From: a virus
Direction: 5' to 3' (one strand)
DNA: 37,268 nt
Virus record (IMG/VR): IMGVR_UViG_3300028844_003918
Location: 1 to 37,268 of that record
This document shows, piece by piece, positions 17,240 to 25,568 of this stretch (positions are counted from its first letter, which is position 1; the number at the start of each line of letters is the position of its first letter). Both the position numbers and the translations under genes were made by a program. The notes beneath the pieces were generated by a model, which was given only the letters and a program-made list of their open reading frames with translations, ran no database searches and was not told the origin of the DNA.

Positions 17240-17879
17240 TGATTGGAAAATACATAAGTTTGACGACACATTTAATCAAATAGATGTAAAAAATAAAACT
17301 GTTGCAGATCTATGTTGTTTACATGGTAGAGCTGGTGCAAGAAGTTTAGAAAGAGGCGCAAAATACATAAAATTTATTGATGCTATAGATCCTATAGACG
17401 AACTGAAAACATATTTTACAATCTATGATAAAGATAAATGGCAGCATATAAAACTTGATCTTAGTAACGAAGCTCAAGACTTAATTAAACACTTACAAGA
17501 TGTTGATATATGTTTTTATTACGGACATTTATATCATGCTACAAATCATTTTGACATTTTAAAATTTTTATCTTTAAGTAATATTAAAAATTTAATTATA
17601 GACACTTCATGGCCGTTATGGTTAGGTGATTATGATATGTGGAATGACAAAAACGGAATAATGATACATGATTTTGAAACTACGGATAACCATATGCATG
17701 CCTTCAGTAATGAATATGATAAGTTATATATAGGAATACCAAACAAGCAATGGATTAACTCGGTGGTTATTGATCAGTTTAATTGGAATGTTATGTCAGA
17801 AGATGAAATGATAATAGATTTTAAAAATCGACAACAAGTGAGATATATGATTAGACTTGCAAGGAGAAACAATGAATAA
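17229..17879 (+). CDS. Class I methyltransferase-like protein
   Basis: A 216-residue protein with a Rossmann-type order: VADLCCLHGRAGARSLERGA (about residues 25-44) in the place of motif I, an acidic strand end in FIDAIDP, and DICFYYGHLYHATNHFDILKF (about 94-114), which resembles the segment after motif IV in small-molecule and tRNA uridine methyltransferases of the CmoB-like kind. The glycine-rich loop is altered (CCLHGRAG rather than GxGxG). It could methylate a small molecule or sugar, or be a non-catalytic relative. It lies between two N-twitch-type radical SAM genes and overlaps both by 8-11 bases, implying co-translation. Confidence 0.6.
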   Translation: MDFSDWKIHKFDDTFNQIDVKNKTVADLCCLHGRAGARSLERGAKYIKFIDAIDPIDELKTYFTIYDKDKWQHIKLDLSNEAQDLIKHLQDVDICFYYGHLYHATNHFDILKFLSLSNIKNLIIDTSWPLWLGDYDMWNDKNGIMIHDFETTDNHMHAFSNEYDKLYIGIPNKQWINSVVIDQFNWNVMSEDEMIIDFKNRQQVRYMIRLARRNNE

Positions 17880-19242
17880 AACATTATGCCCTGTGCCATG
17901 GATGAGCCAAAGTCTTAGAGCGAACGGCGACATCCGTGTATGTTGTCAGGCACAGCATGGCCCAACAGGCGGAATACTGAGAGACGAAGACGGAAAAGAG
18001 TACAATGCTCGTACAGCTGATCTTAAAAAAGTACGCAATAGTGAATTGTCGAAAGAAATACGTAAGTATATGATGGAAGGCAAATGGCATCCTGAGTGTG
18101 TTCGTTGCCAAACAGAAATGGAATCAGGCATGAATGCTCGTATTGATTATGAAAATAAAATTTGGATCGAACGTGGTGAATTTAATTGGGAAGATTTATT
18201 ATCTAAAACAGCAGCCGACGGCACAATAGAAGAAGATGAAATTAATTGTAGTTTTTATGATGTACGTTTTGGCAACTTATGTAATTTAAAATGTAGAATG
18301 TGCGGTCCTACTGATAGTAGTATGTGGTACGAGGATCAGGTTAAACTATGGGGAGATAGTTATAAAGACAGCCATGGCAAAGTCAAACTTATTAAAAATG
18401 ACAAAGGCAAGTATGAGCCTGAAACAAATTTATATGATTGGCACGAAAGCGACCATTACTGGGTACAAATGGATAATAACATCGATCAGATACGAAAGCT
18501 ATACATCGTCGGCGGCGAGCCGCTAATGATCGACAGGCATTACGAATTCTTACAAAAATGTGTTGATCAAGACTGTGCAAAAAATATTATTGTAGAATAC
18601 AATACTAATATGACAAACATACCGCAACGTGCTTGGGACATTTGGAAGCATTTTAAACAAGTTAATTTAGGTGCAAGTGTTGACGGCGTAGGCGATTTGC
18701 AATACTATATGCGTCCTCCTAGTAGATTTGATAAAATTCATGAAAACCTACTTAAAGTAAGTCAGGCAGAAGGTAACTTTAAAGTATGGATTGCAGCAAC
18801 TATTAATGTATTCAATGTTTTACATTTTCCAGAATTTATGGAATGGTTATTACTTAATAAAATACCTCGTGTAAATGACGATGAATGGCGCCCTATAATT
18901 ACACCACATCCGTTACATGGCCCAAAATTCTATAATATTAGAATGTTACCAGGTTGGGCAAAAGATCATATCAAACAAAAGTACGAAGATTACAAACCGA
19001 GACTGTTAAAAATAATTGATGAAAGTGATTTTACAGAAGAACGTAAAAAAGCTAGTAGGAGAGATGCAGTAGGATTACTAGATCAATATGTAGACTACAT
19101 GTATGCTAAAGATTTTAGTGAAGCACTACCGATGTTTTGGAAGGCTACTAGAAAATTAGATAAAATTCGCGGACATAGTATTGAAAAGTCTATTCCAGAG
19201 TTATACGAACTTCTAAAGGATACCGAAGTTAATGAGCTATAA
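17872..19242 (+). CDS. Radical SAM protein with N-terminal twitch-like module (G)
   Basis: A 456-residue enzyme. The N-terminal module has C6 (LCPVPW), C24/C25, C76 and C79 (CVRC); the catalytic CNLKCRMC is at residues 137-144 and GGEP lies in IVGGEPLMI. The start at 17872 has AAGGAG 6 bases upstream and is preferred over the ATG at 17857. The middle of the protein (YDVRFGNLCN, SVDGVGDLQYYMR, IAATINVFNVLHFPEF) parallels positions in the 14511 product. The enclosing operon order is methyltransferase, radical SAM, jelly-roll protein, SPASM radical SAM, all overlapping by about 8-11 bases. Substrate unknown. Confidence 0.87.
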   Translation: MNKTLCPVPWMSQSLRANGDIRVCCQAQHGPTGGILRDEDGKEYNARTADLKKVRNSELSKEIRKYMMEGKWHPECVRCQTEMESGMNARIDYENKIWIERGEFNWEDLLSKTAADGTIEEDEINCSFYDVRFGNLCNLKCRMCGPTDSSMWYEDQVKLWGDSYKDSHGKVKLIKNDKGKYEPETNLYDWHESDHYWVQMDNNIDQIRKLYIVGGEPLMIDRHYEFLQKCVDQDCAKNIIVEYNTNMTNIPQRAWDIWKHFKQVNLGASVDGVGDLQYYMRPPSRFDKIHENLLKVSQAEGNFKVWIAATINVFNVLHFPEFMEWLLLNKIPRVNDDEWRPIITPHPLHGPKFYNIRMLPGWAKDHIKQKYEDYKPRLLKIIDESDFTEERKKASRRDAVGLLDQYVDYMYAKDFSEALPMFWKATRKLDKIRGHSIEKSIPELYELLKDTEVNEL

Positions 19243-19804
19243 GTGGCATGAAAGTTGTTCACCAGGATGGAAACAGCAAGATAATACTTTTGAATTTTAT
19301 TTAACAAAAGGAATTGCAGGAAACTGTCCTAGTGACAACACACCTATAAAAGGAAAGTTCGAGTTTAAAGAAAGACAAGAACTAATGAGTGATATGTTAG
19401 ACCCCGGCACATATGTTTGGTCTGCAGATGTTGAAACTATAAGTGACAAATTAGTACATGCTGAATATTTTAGTTTGTTTCAAATACACGACAAGCGTCC
19501 AAACGGTAGACCTCCTCATGGTATACAAGTAAGAAATGGAGACATTTTTTTAATACAAGAAGATGATGCTACGGATTTATATGTATCAAAATATAAAGGA
19601 CAACTAAGTATTGCAACAAAAGTGCATGTAAAAGGAAAAAGTGTGTCTGTTGAATATATTATTGACGGCGTTAATGTAGCAAAACTGAAATCAAAAGTAA
19701 TAGGAAAACCTTTTATAAAGTTTGGAGCATATAGGTGGAATGCTGTATGTGATGTAAAGCAGATTTATAGGAATTTAAGATTTGAAAGAACAAATGTTTC
19801 TTAA
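19232..19804 (+). CDS. Jelly-roll (concanavalin-like) glycan-binding or lyase-like protein
   Basis: A 190-residue protein that appears to be an all-beta jelly roll. FSLFQIHDKRP and PPHGIQVRNGDIFL, followed near the C-terminus by IKFGAYRWN, resemble conserved strands of polysaccharide lyase families with a concanavalin-like fold (heparin-lyase-like and PL7/PL20-like proteins). Catalytic residues cannot be confirmed by eye. No signal peptide is evident, so it would act in the cytoplasm or as a virion-associated part. The ATG at 19232 overlaps the preceding radical SAM gene by 11 bases. Either glycan binding or cleavage fits the glycan-rich neighbourhood; neither is proven. Confidence 0.5.
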   Translation: MSYKWHESCSPGWKQQDNTFEFYLTKGIAGNCPSDNTPIKGKFEFKERQELMSDMLDPGTYVWSADVETISDKLVHAEYFSLFQIHDKRPNGRPPHGIQVRNGDIFLIQEDDATDLYVSKYKGQLSIATKVHVKGKSVSVEYIIDGVNVAKLKSKVIGKPFIKFGAYRWNAVCDVKQIYRNLRFERTNVS

Positions 19805-20852
19805 TATTGATCAAATAAAAACAATACAAATGGATCACACTAGTAGGTGTCAGCTTGCTTGTCCTCAGTGTGCTAGATTCCACGGTAGTCAAACTGAGCT
19901 AAATCCATATATGCCTATAGACGATACAACAGTAGACGACTATAAAATTATACTCGAACCGTTTGAACGCGATAGTGTAAAATTATTCCACTGTGGAAAC
20001 TTTGGCGATAGTTTAGCAAGTCCTACCTTTGATGCATCTTTAGACTATTGTATAGATCAAGGTGTTAAAGAATTTAAAATGGCTGTTAACGGTAGTGCAA
20101 GGAGTAAAGAATGGTGGCGTGATCTTGCACAAAAAAGTAACCGCATAGTTGTAAACTTTAGTATAGACGGATTAGAAGACACTAATCACTTGTATAGAGT
20201 AAACAGTAACTTTAAAAAGATAATGGAAAATGCAAAGGCATTTATTGACGCAGGCGGAAATGCACGTTGGTACTTTATTGAATTTGAACATAACTATCAT
20301 CAAATAGACGAAGCAAAACGCATAGCAAGCGACATGGGATTTAAGCAATTTAATGCAAAGTACACAGGAAGATTTGCAGAACAACAGCAAAACAAAGTAG
20401 AAACTAAAAAAGGCACTTTAGTAGAAGATAAAAAAGACAACCACAACCAAAAAGACATGCAGGAAATAAAGCAAACCTATGATAGCTTTGAGCAGTATAT
20501 TGAACAAACACCTATAACTTGCAAATATAAACAAGAGAACAGTATGTTTATCGATATGCAAATGAAGTTGTGGCCTTGTACTTGGATGGGAGCACCTGCA
20601 TATTTTGGTCCTAATAATCCACAACGTAAGAGCTTTGATGCAATATATAACTTATATGGCGAAGATTTTAACGACATGCGTAAGTATGGATGGGACATAT
20701 TACAACATGAGTTCTTTGCAAAATATTTAGATAGATCCTGGAACGACCAAGACGACAAGTTCAAACGAATATATACTTGTGGAAGGACTTGCGGAGATAA
20801 ATTTGAGTTTAGCAGCGGCTATGGTAAAAACACAAAGAGAGAAAATTTATGA
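19794..20852 (+). CDS. SPASM radical SAM protein, GNxGD type (H)
   Basis: A 352-residue third member of the group at 11848 and 13489. CQLACPQC is at residues 19-26; the GGEP position reads CGNFGDS; the SIDGLEDTNHLYR and FEHNYHQ blocks are retained. A lysine/glutamine-rich linker (around residues 200-225) separates the core from the SPASM region, where TCKYKQENSMFI, LWPCTWMG and CGRTCGDKFEF supply cysteines; one of the paired cysteines found in its relatives is missing (PCT rather than PCC). The start at 19794 (ATG) is chosen over a TTG at 19782. The stop overlaps the next start (ATGA). Confidence 0.87.
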   Translation: MFLNIDQIKTIQMDHTSRCQLACPQCARFHGSQTELNPYMPIDDTTVDDYKIILEPFERDSVKLFHCGNFGDSLASPTFDASLDYCIDQGVKEFKMAVNGSARSKEWWRDLAQKSNRIVVNFSIDGLEDTNHLYRVNSNFKKIMENAKAFIDAGGNARWYFIEFEHNYHQIDEAKRIASDMGFKQFNAKYTGRFAEQQQNKVETKKGTLVEDKKDNHNQKDMQEIKQTYDSFEQYIEQTPITCKYKQENSMFIDMQMKLWPCTWMGAPAYFGPNNPQRKSFDAIYNLYGEDFNDMRKYGWDILQHEFFAKYLDRSWNDQDDKFKRIYTCGRTCGDKFEFSSGYGKNTKRENL

Positions 20853-21520
20853 TAATTGAAAACAGCCAGGACATAATTACTTTTGAGTTACCTAAAGAAT
20901 ATACAAATATTGGTATCAAATTGTCCGGCGGAGCCGATAGTGCAATAGTATTATACATGCTATGCAAATATCTTAAAGAAACAAATAGAAGTTGTGAAAT
21001 TATTCCAATGACAGTGTGTCATGCAGGGAAAGCATTCCAACTACAGTTTGCTACAAAAGTTATATTTTTTATGCAAGATACATTTGGAACTAAGTTTGGT
21101 AAACATTATACTGGAGTAAATTATCATAGTAAATCATATACAACAGTTCAAGATACGGTTGTCCAAAATTGTTATAAGAATAATTTTATAGATTGTCATT
21201 TTAGTGGTATAACAGCTAATCCTTCAAAAGAAGTAATGGACAGTTTTAACACTGCTGGCCCTGCTGATGACAGAAACAGATTAACAGATAGACGCCCTAC
21301 GCAACGAGGAAAATTTTACGTTCCTCTTATTAACATAGATAAGCAAGGTGTAAGGGAGTTATACGAAAAATACAATCTAATGGACACACTTTTTCCGCTA
21401 ACTAGAAGTTGTGAAACATTTACTGATGACTTTAGTAAACATTGCGGTGAGTACAAAGATGAAAAAGATGTATGTTGGTTTTGTAAAGAAAGACATTGGG
21501 GATTTGGCAGATATGTATAA
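20849..21520 (+). CDS. PP-loop ATPase related to QueC
   Basis: A 223-residue N-type ATP pyrophosphatase. The PP-loop reads SGGADS at residues 26-31 after a short strand. The C-terminus carries four cysteines, C188, C199, C209 and C212, in SCE, HCG and CWFCKERHWGF, which parallels the zinc-binding end of 7-cyano-7-deazaguanine synthase, but the second-to-third spacing is 9 residues rather than about 2. QueC converts carboxy-deazaguanine to preQ0; phage relatives can serve DNA modification. Other PP-loop enzymes activate carbonyls in sugars or proteins, so the substrate here is open. No QueD, QueE or FolE gene is seen nearby. It overlaps both neighbours. Confidence 0.7.
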   Translation: MIIENSQDIITFELPKEYTNIGIKLSGGADSAIVLYMLCKYLKETNRSCEIIPMTVCHAGKAFQLQFATKVIFFMQDTFGTKFGKHYTGVNYHSKSYTTVQDTVVQNCYKNNFIDCHFSGITANPSKEVMDSFNTAGPADDRNRLTDRRPTQRGKFYVPLINIDKQGVRELYEKYNLMDTLFPLTRSCETFTDDFSKHCGEYKDEKDVCWFCKERHWGFGRYV

Positions 21521-22706
21521 TACAATGTGTCCTTTGATTTATAATGGAATAGCAACTGATCCTAGTGGCGGTGTTCGGCCGTGTTGTATTTTTGATCAGA
21601 AATATAATTTTCGTGGCGATGTAAAGGACTATAAATTAAGTAAAGAATTTCAAGAAATTGAATCAGCATTTTTAGCTGGCGGGTACCACCCCGGGTGTCA
21701 TCATTGCGAACGATTGGATAACAACGGAGCCAGTAGTAAGCGTACTAGAGAAATAAGAAATTATTTACACAAATACAAAAAAGACAAAGTTGACTGGGAA
21801 CATATAAAAACAGTAGGTTATGATTTAATTGATTTACGTCTAAGTAATAAATGTAATTTAAGTTGTATTACTTGCAATCCAAAAAGCAGCAGTATGATAT
21901 ACGACGAAACTAAAAAGAATAAAGATTCTACAATGTTTCATTACGCAAATATTTACGAGTTAACTGGCCATAAAGATTTAACTAATCCTTATGACGACGA
22001 CAATATTGATCAGTTATTAGATTGTATTAACGAAACTAGTAGACTTTATTTTACTGGCGGCGAACCTAGCATAGTTAAAGGTGTATTTAAAGTTTTACAG
22101 CATTGTATTGATAATGGGTTAAACGAACACGTATATGTAGAATTTAACAGCAACTTTCAAACAGAAAATCCTAAGTTTATAAATTTACTATCCTATTTTC
22201 CAAAAGGATTAATGATGCCAAGTATAGACGTAGTTGGTCCAAGAGCAAAATATGTAAGATATCCAAGTAATTGGAATCAAATAGATAAAAATATAAAAAG
22301 ATTTAAACAAGCGTGTCCTGATTGGAAGTTTAACTTAGCGCCTACAATTAGTATGCTTACAATTTTTTATCTTGACGAAGTTGCTGAATATTGCGAAACT
22401 AACAATTTTAAATTAAATTTGTCTAACCAATTATGGGGACCAAAATATTTTCAAACTAGTATTATGTCAGACAAATGGAAAGAGATTGCTCTAAAAAAAT
22501 TAGAAAAATTAAAAGATTACCGATGCTTTGGTAACAACTATCAAATATACTACGATACTATTTCTAATTATATTTACAGTGAAAAACAGGATTTAGATAG
22601 GCTAGAGGCCTGTAGAACAAACTTAAATAGGATTGATGATATAAGAGGCATATCATATAAGGACCATTTACCTATACTAAAGGAGATATTTGACGAATGC
22701 TTGTAG
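21513..22706 (+). CDS. Radical SAM protein with N-terminal twitch-like module (I)
   Basis: A 397-residue enzyme. N-terminal cysteines C6 (MCPLIY), C24/C25, C62 and C65 (CHHC) precede the catalytic CNLSCITC at residues 114-121 and TGGEPSI. The start at 21513 is chosen because the longer open frame (from 21411) lies inside the PP-loop gene and has no support; the module pattern begins within the first six residues, as in its paralogues. This gives an 8-base overlap with the PP-loop gene. It is slightly shorter than most of its group in the region between the CC pair and the CxxC. The downstream SDR gene overlaps its end by 10 bases. Confidence 0.85.
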   Translation: MYNTMCPLIYNGIATDPSGGVRPCCIFDQKYNFRGDVKDYKLSKEFQEIESAFLAGGYHPGCHHCERLDNNGASSKRTREIRNYLHKYKKDKVDWEHIKTVGYDLIDLRLSNKCNLSCITCNPKSSSMIYDETKKNKDSTMFHYANIYELTGHKDLTNPYDDDNIDQLLDCINETSRLYFTGGEPSIVKGVFKVLQHCIDNGLNEHVYVEFNSNFQTENPKFINLLSYFPKGLMMPSIDVVGPRAKYVRYPSNWNQIDKNIKRFKQACPDWKFNLAPTISMLTIFYLDEVAEYCETNNFKLNLSNQLWGPKYFQTSIMSDKWKEIALKKLEKLKDYRCFGNNYQIYYDTISNYIYSEKQDLDRLEACRTNLNRIDDIRGISYKDHLPILKEIFDECL

Positions 22707-23251
22707 TAGGAAATAAAGATTACGGATTAGCAAAGAGTGTAGCAGCATTATATCCAGACGCTCATTATATGTCTAGAACAACTGGTTATAACTTAGGAAA
22801 AAGAGATGTTAGAGAACTAGTAGCAAAAGAAAGTCTTGATCATAATGTTGTAATGTTAATTAGTGCGCTAGGTGATTTTAGTCAAGTTTTACTTGCTGAA
22901 GCTATAGCAAAAGAATGGGTTAAAAATAATCATAACGGATATTTGTTAGCAATAGGTTCTAGTGCCGACACCGGAGTTAAAGGTTCAAAATGGATTTACC
23001 CTGTTGAGAAAAAAGCATTACGCAATTATATGCGTCAACTTAGCCAAGGTGTGAGCAGTGATAATCCTCCTGCATTTAAAACAACTTACTTATCTCCTGG
23101 TAACTTACATACTCCTAGACAAGATGAAAAGATGCCTGATACACTAAAACTTGATACAGATTACGTATCTGGATTATTGAAATGGCTAATAGAACAGCCG
23201 CACGATATAAACATAAGTGAACTTTGTTTAGATCGTATTCAAAAATTATAG
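22697..23251 (+). CDS. Short-chain dehydrogenase/reductase-like protein
   Basis: A 184-residue compact SDR-like protein. The N-terminal strand and loop (MLVVGNKDYGLAKSVAALYP) replace the classical TGxxxGIG. Further on, LAIGSSAD holds the expected catalytic serine region, and YPVEKKALRNYMRQL contains YxxxK, the SDR active-site pair. LSPGNLHTPRQ matches the PGxxxT segment after the substrate loop. At 184 residues it is short for the family (usually about 240), so part of the coenzyme or substrate region may be reduced. It may reduce or oxidise a sugar or small intermediate. AAGGAG precedes the ATG. Its 3' end overlaps the opposite-strand gene by 13 bases. Confidence 0.7.
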   Translation: MLVVGNKDYGLAKSVAALYPDAHYMSRTTGYNLGKRDVRELVAKESLDHNVVMLISALGDFSQVLLAEAIAKEWVKNNHNGYLLAIGSSADTGVKGSKWIYPVEKKALRNYMRQLSQGVSSDNPPAFKTTYLSPGNLHTPRQDEKMPDTLKLDTDYVSGLLKWLIEQPHDINISELCLDRIQKL

Positions 23252-24375
23252 TAGGGACAGGCTGTAGTAAAGTCTTGTGATCTAGACTTATCCCAAAACT
23301 GTGTATGCGATTTAAATTTAGGTAGTAAATCTGTTTTATCTTCACTATCCATGTAAGTAACAATATAATCACAAAACTTTTTGATTTCGTCATTCTTGTA
23401 TGAATATTGTGCATACTTGTTACGGATGATGTCTTTTTGATTTTCTGGTAGCACAGTAACACTTAAATATAGCGGATATGTTAGATGGGTAGGATTTAGT
23501 CTTACTTTTCTGTCATCTAACCATTCAAGTGTTTCTGGCAAGTGATAAGCATTATATATTGTTATAGTTGGTCTTGCTAATACTGTCATACTTACTTCAT
23601 CGGCTACCTCTACATACTTTTCTATATTAGTAAGTGCTTGGCTGTGGTTAGTTAAGTGTCTCTGATATTCATTTTCTTCTTTTACAATGCTGTCTAAACT
23701 TACAGCAAGCTCTATGTGATCAAACTCTTTCCAAATATCGACTATTTTTTGTTTTGGAAACACAGTACAGTTGGTACTATAATTTAGCCGTATATTTTTT
23801 GCATAACCTTTTTCAACAGCATATTCTAAGAGTGTCCAATGGTCGGGAATAATTAAAGGTTCACCACCTGTAAATTTTATATATTTCATATCTTTAAGAT
23901 GCGGGTATATACTGTCTAGATTTGCTTTAGTGCGTTTTGTTTTACTAAATGTCTTACCGTGATATTCCTGCTCTTCGTCAAACAGTTTGTGGCTATATCG
24001 ACTGTCGCACATTCTACACATAAGATTACAGTCGTTACTTAGGCTAAGTTCTAAGTACTCTAGTTTATTATCGTTTGTGTCAACATGTTTCTCGCCTACT
24101 TTAGTGTGTTCATTAAGACGCATACGTAGACTTTTCTTATTGTTATCTTCTTCTTCATAACATCGTTTACAACCTTCTAAACGTTCACCGCGAAGTACAC
24201 GCTTACGCAAATCATTTTGAAAGTCACTGTCAAATATATCTTGAATACTATGGTTATCTAGTGTATGATTTTTAGGACGATGGTCTTCTAAGAATCTACA
24301 ACAGGGTTTTACTCTACCAGTACCGTCTACCATCTGGTGATTCCATAATACTGAACAAAATGTTTTGCTTCTCAT
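23239..24375 (-). CDS. Radical SAM protein with N-terminal twitch-like module (J)
   Basis: A 378-residue enzyme and the only one of this group on the minus strand, set against the operon. N-terminal cysteines C7 (FCSVLW), C25/C26, C69 and C72 (CKRC) precede the catalytic CNLMCRMC at residues 116-123, then FTGGEPLII. A late promoter octamer lies 5 bases before its ATG, and no Shine-Dalgarno sequence is present. It diverges from the radical SAM gene at 24414 across a 38-base gap and converges with the SDR gene, with a 13-base 3' overlap. Its minus-strand position suggests independent regulation from the plus-strand run. Confidence 0.87.
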   Translation of the reverse strand: MRSKTFCSVLWNHQMVDGTGRVKPCCRFLEDHRPKNHTLDNHSIQDIFDSDFQNDLRKRVLRGERLEGCKRCYEEEDNNKKSLRMRLNEHTKVGEKHVDTNDNKLEYLELSLSNDCNLMCRMCDSRYSHKLFDEEQEYHGKTFSKTKRTKANLDSIYPHLKDMKYIKFTGGEPLIIPDHWTLLEYAVEKGYAKNIRLNYSTNCTVFPKQKIVDIWKEFDHIELAVSLDSIVKEENEYQRHLTNHSQALTNIEKYVEVADEVSMTVLARPTITIYNAYHLPETLEWLDDRKVRLNPTHLTYPLYLSVTVLPENQKDIIRNKYAQYSYKNDEIKKFCDYIVTYMDSEDKTDLLPKFKSHTQFWDKSRSQDFTTACPYYNF

Positions 24376-24380
24376 AAATA
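24373..24380 (+). promoter_or_regulatory. T4-type late promoter, rightward half of a divergent pair
   Basis: CATAAATA reads rightward here, 33 bases before the GTG at 24414. It abuts the leftward octamer at 24381-24388, so both form a near-palindrome in the short gap between divergent radical SAM genes. Confidence 0.5.
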
Positions 24381-24388
24381 TATTTATA
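24381..24388 (-). promoter_or_regulatory. T4-type late promoter, 5 bases before a start codon (leftward)
   Basis: On the minus strand this is a perfect TATAAATA, 5 bases (TATTT) before the ATG at 24375. No ribosome site lies between. A transcript begun at the usual distance would start at the start codon. Confidence 0.65.
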
Positions 24389-24413
24389 TGCGTATATTAT
24401 TAAAGGATAAAAT

Positions 24414-25538
24414 GTGGAACCAGTAGCAAGTTATTTCAAATGGAACCCTACAGGGGCATTTAGTGTAGATTGGTATATAGGAAAACGTTGTAACTTTGCT
24501 TGTAGTTATTGTGTTGATTATTTACATGACTATACTAGTCCACACGTTCCTCTAGACAACATGAAAAAATTAGTTGATCTTATTTACGAAAAAGAAGGAT
24601 CAAATGTCTTATGGAGTTTAACAGGGGGCGAACCAACATTAAATCCTAAGTTTTTAGATCTGTGTTCTTATATACGTGAAAAAGGTCGTAAGTATATTAG
24701 TGTAACTACTAACGGATCACGTACATTAAAGTATCATAAAGACTTGTTTGATCTAGTTGACGGAATTACACAAAGTTTCCATTTTGAATTTATGGAAAAT
24801 CGTATTGAAGAATACATAGAAAAGTTTATAGAATTAGAAAAGTATAGATTAGAACTTAATGCAAATCTTAAAAAAGGCGAGCCTAAAAAAACTTTAATTC
24901 TTAGATTTATGGTTGAAACAGGACAACTTGAAAATGTAGAACGTATGGATAGAGCATATAGAGAAGCGGGTATAACGAATATAGAACATAGATATATTAG
25001 GCCACCAGGCAAAGATAAAGGCAAAGGTATGCAGCCTGAGGAAAAATATAACTTTAAAGATAAAAAAGATCCTAATCAAATTACTGACAAAGCAAAAGTA
25101 GAAAAAATAGAATCTAAAGAAGCAAGTTATTACGGTCATAACGAACAAGGTGCAATTAAACAAATTTATAAAAGTACAGCTGATCCAGATAAGCGTAAAT
25201 TAAAGTTTTGGTTTCAAGATGATAATGGAGATTACCACGAAGAGGATTATCATTACAACGAACTAAATTATGATAAGAAAAATAACTACGAAGGCTGGCT
25301 ATGTTGGGCAGGACTTAAACACCTTAAAGTAACACCACCCGGAGACATATACATTGGTAGTTGTCATGTTGGCGGTAAACGTGGAAACATATACGAAAAA
25401 GATAGTATTGATTTACCTACTGAACCAATCCGTTGTAGCAAATGGCGTTGTACTGATAACACTGATTTGAAAGTTCCTAAAATAAAAAATTGGGATCACT
25501 ATCATTTAGTTAAAGATATGATAGAATGGAAGCCTTGA
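24414..25538 (+). CDS. Radical SAM protein with C-terminal cysteine module (K)
   Basis: A 374-residue enzyme starting at GTG: AAAGGA lies 5 bases upstream, while the ATG at 24412 is out of frame and hits a stop at once. CNFACSYC spans residues 26-33, and LTGGEPTL and TTNGSRTLKYH follow. The region from about 190 to 300 holds a strongly charged insertion (KGKGMQPEEKY, KDKKDPNQ) and a DDNGDYHEEDYHYNE stretch that is probably a beta hairpin. The end has GWLCWAG, SCHVGGKRGN and RCSKWRCTDN, cysteines suited to an auxiliary cluster. It groups with 10176 and 25569. A divergent late promoter lies upstream. Confidence 0.85.
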   Translation: MEPVASYFKWNPTGAFSVDWYIGKRCNFACSYCVDYLHDYTSPHVPLDNMKKLVDLIYEKEGSNVLWSLTGGEPTLNPKFLDLCSYIREKGRKYISVTTNGSRTLKYHKDLFDLVDGITQSFHFEFMENRIEEYIEKFIELEKYRLELNANLKKGEPKKTLILRFMVETGQLENVERMDRAYREAGITNIEHRYIRPPGKDKGKGMQPEEKYNFKDKKDPNQITDKAKVEKIESKEASYYGHNEQGAIKQIYKSTADPDKRKLKFWFQDDNGDYHEEDYHYNELNYDKKNNYEGWLCWAGLKHLKVTPPGDIYIGSCHVGGKRGNIYEKDSIDLPTEPIRCSKWRCTDNTDLKVPKIKNWDHYHLVKDMIEWKP

Positions 25539-25563
25539 CATTATTGACAAAGGATGTTATAAT
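25535..25563 (+). promoter_or_regulatory. Perfect consensus sigma70 promoter
   Basis: TTGACA at 25535-25540, a spacer of exactly 17 bases, and TATAAT at 25558-25563. The ATG of the next gene is at 25569, only 5 bases after the -10 box, so the expected start of transcription falls at about the ATG itself. The -35 box overlaps the stop codon region of the previous gene. A weak AAAGGA (25549-25554) is 14 bases from the ATG and would serve only read-through transcripts. Confidence 0.8.
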
Positions 25564-25568
25564 TACGT

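Noticed and set aside
20849-22706. A complete queuosine/preQ0 pathway around the QueC-like gene
   Set aside because: No QueD or FolE motif is present, and the neighbouring radical SAM proteins carry auxiliary-cluster modules and standard CxxxCxxC cores of several hundred residues, unlike compact QueE.
23115-23462. A 115-residue minus-strand frame overlapping the end of the SDR gene
   Set aside because: It lies in another frame of the radical SAM gene at 23239 and of the SDR gene, both of which have clear motifs.
25544-25549. A second TTGACA just after the one used in the 25535 promoter
   Set aside because: No -10 hexamer lies 16-18 bases downstream; the first TTGACA pairs exactly with TATAAT.
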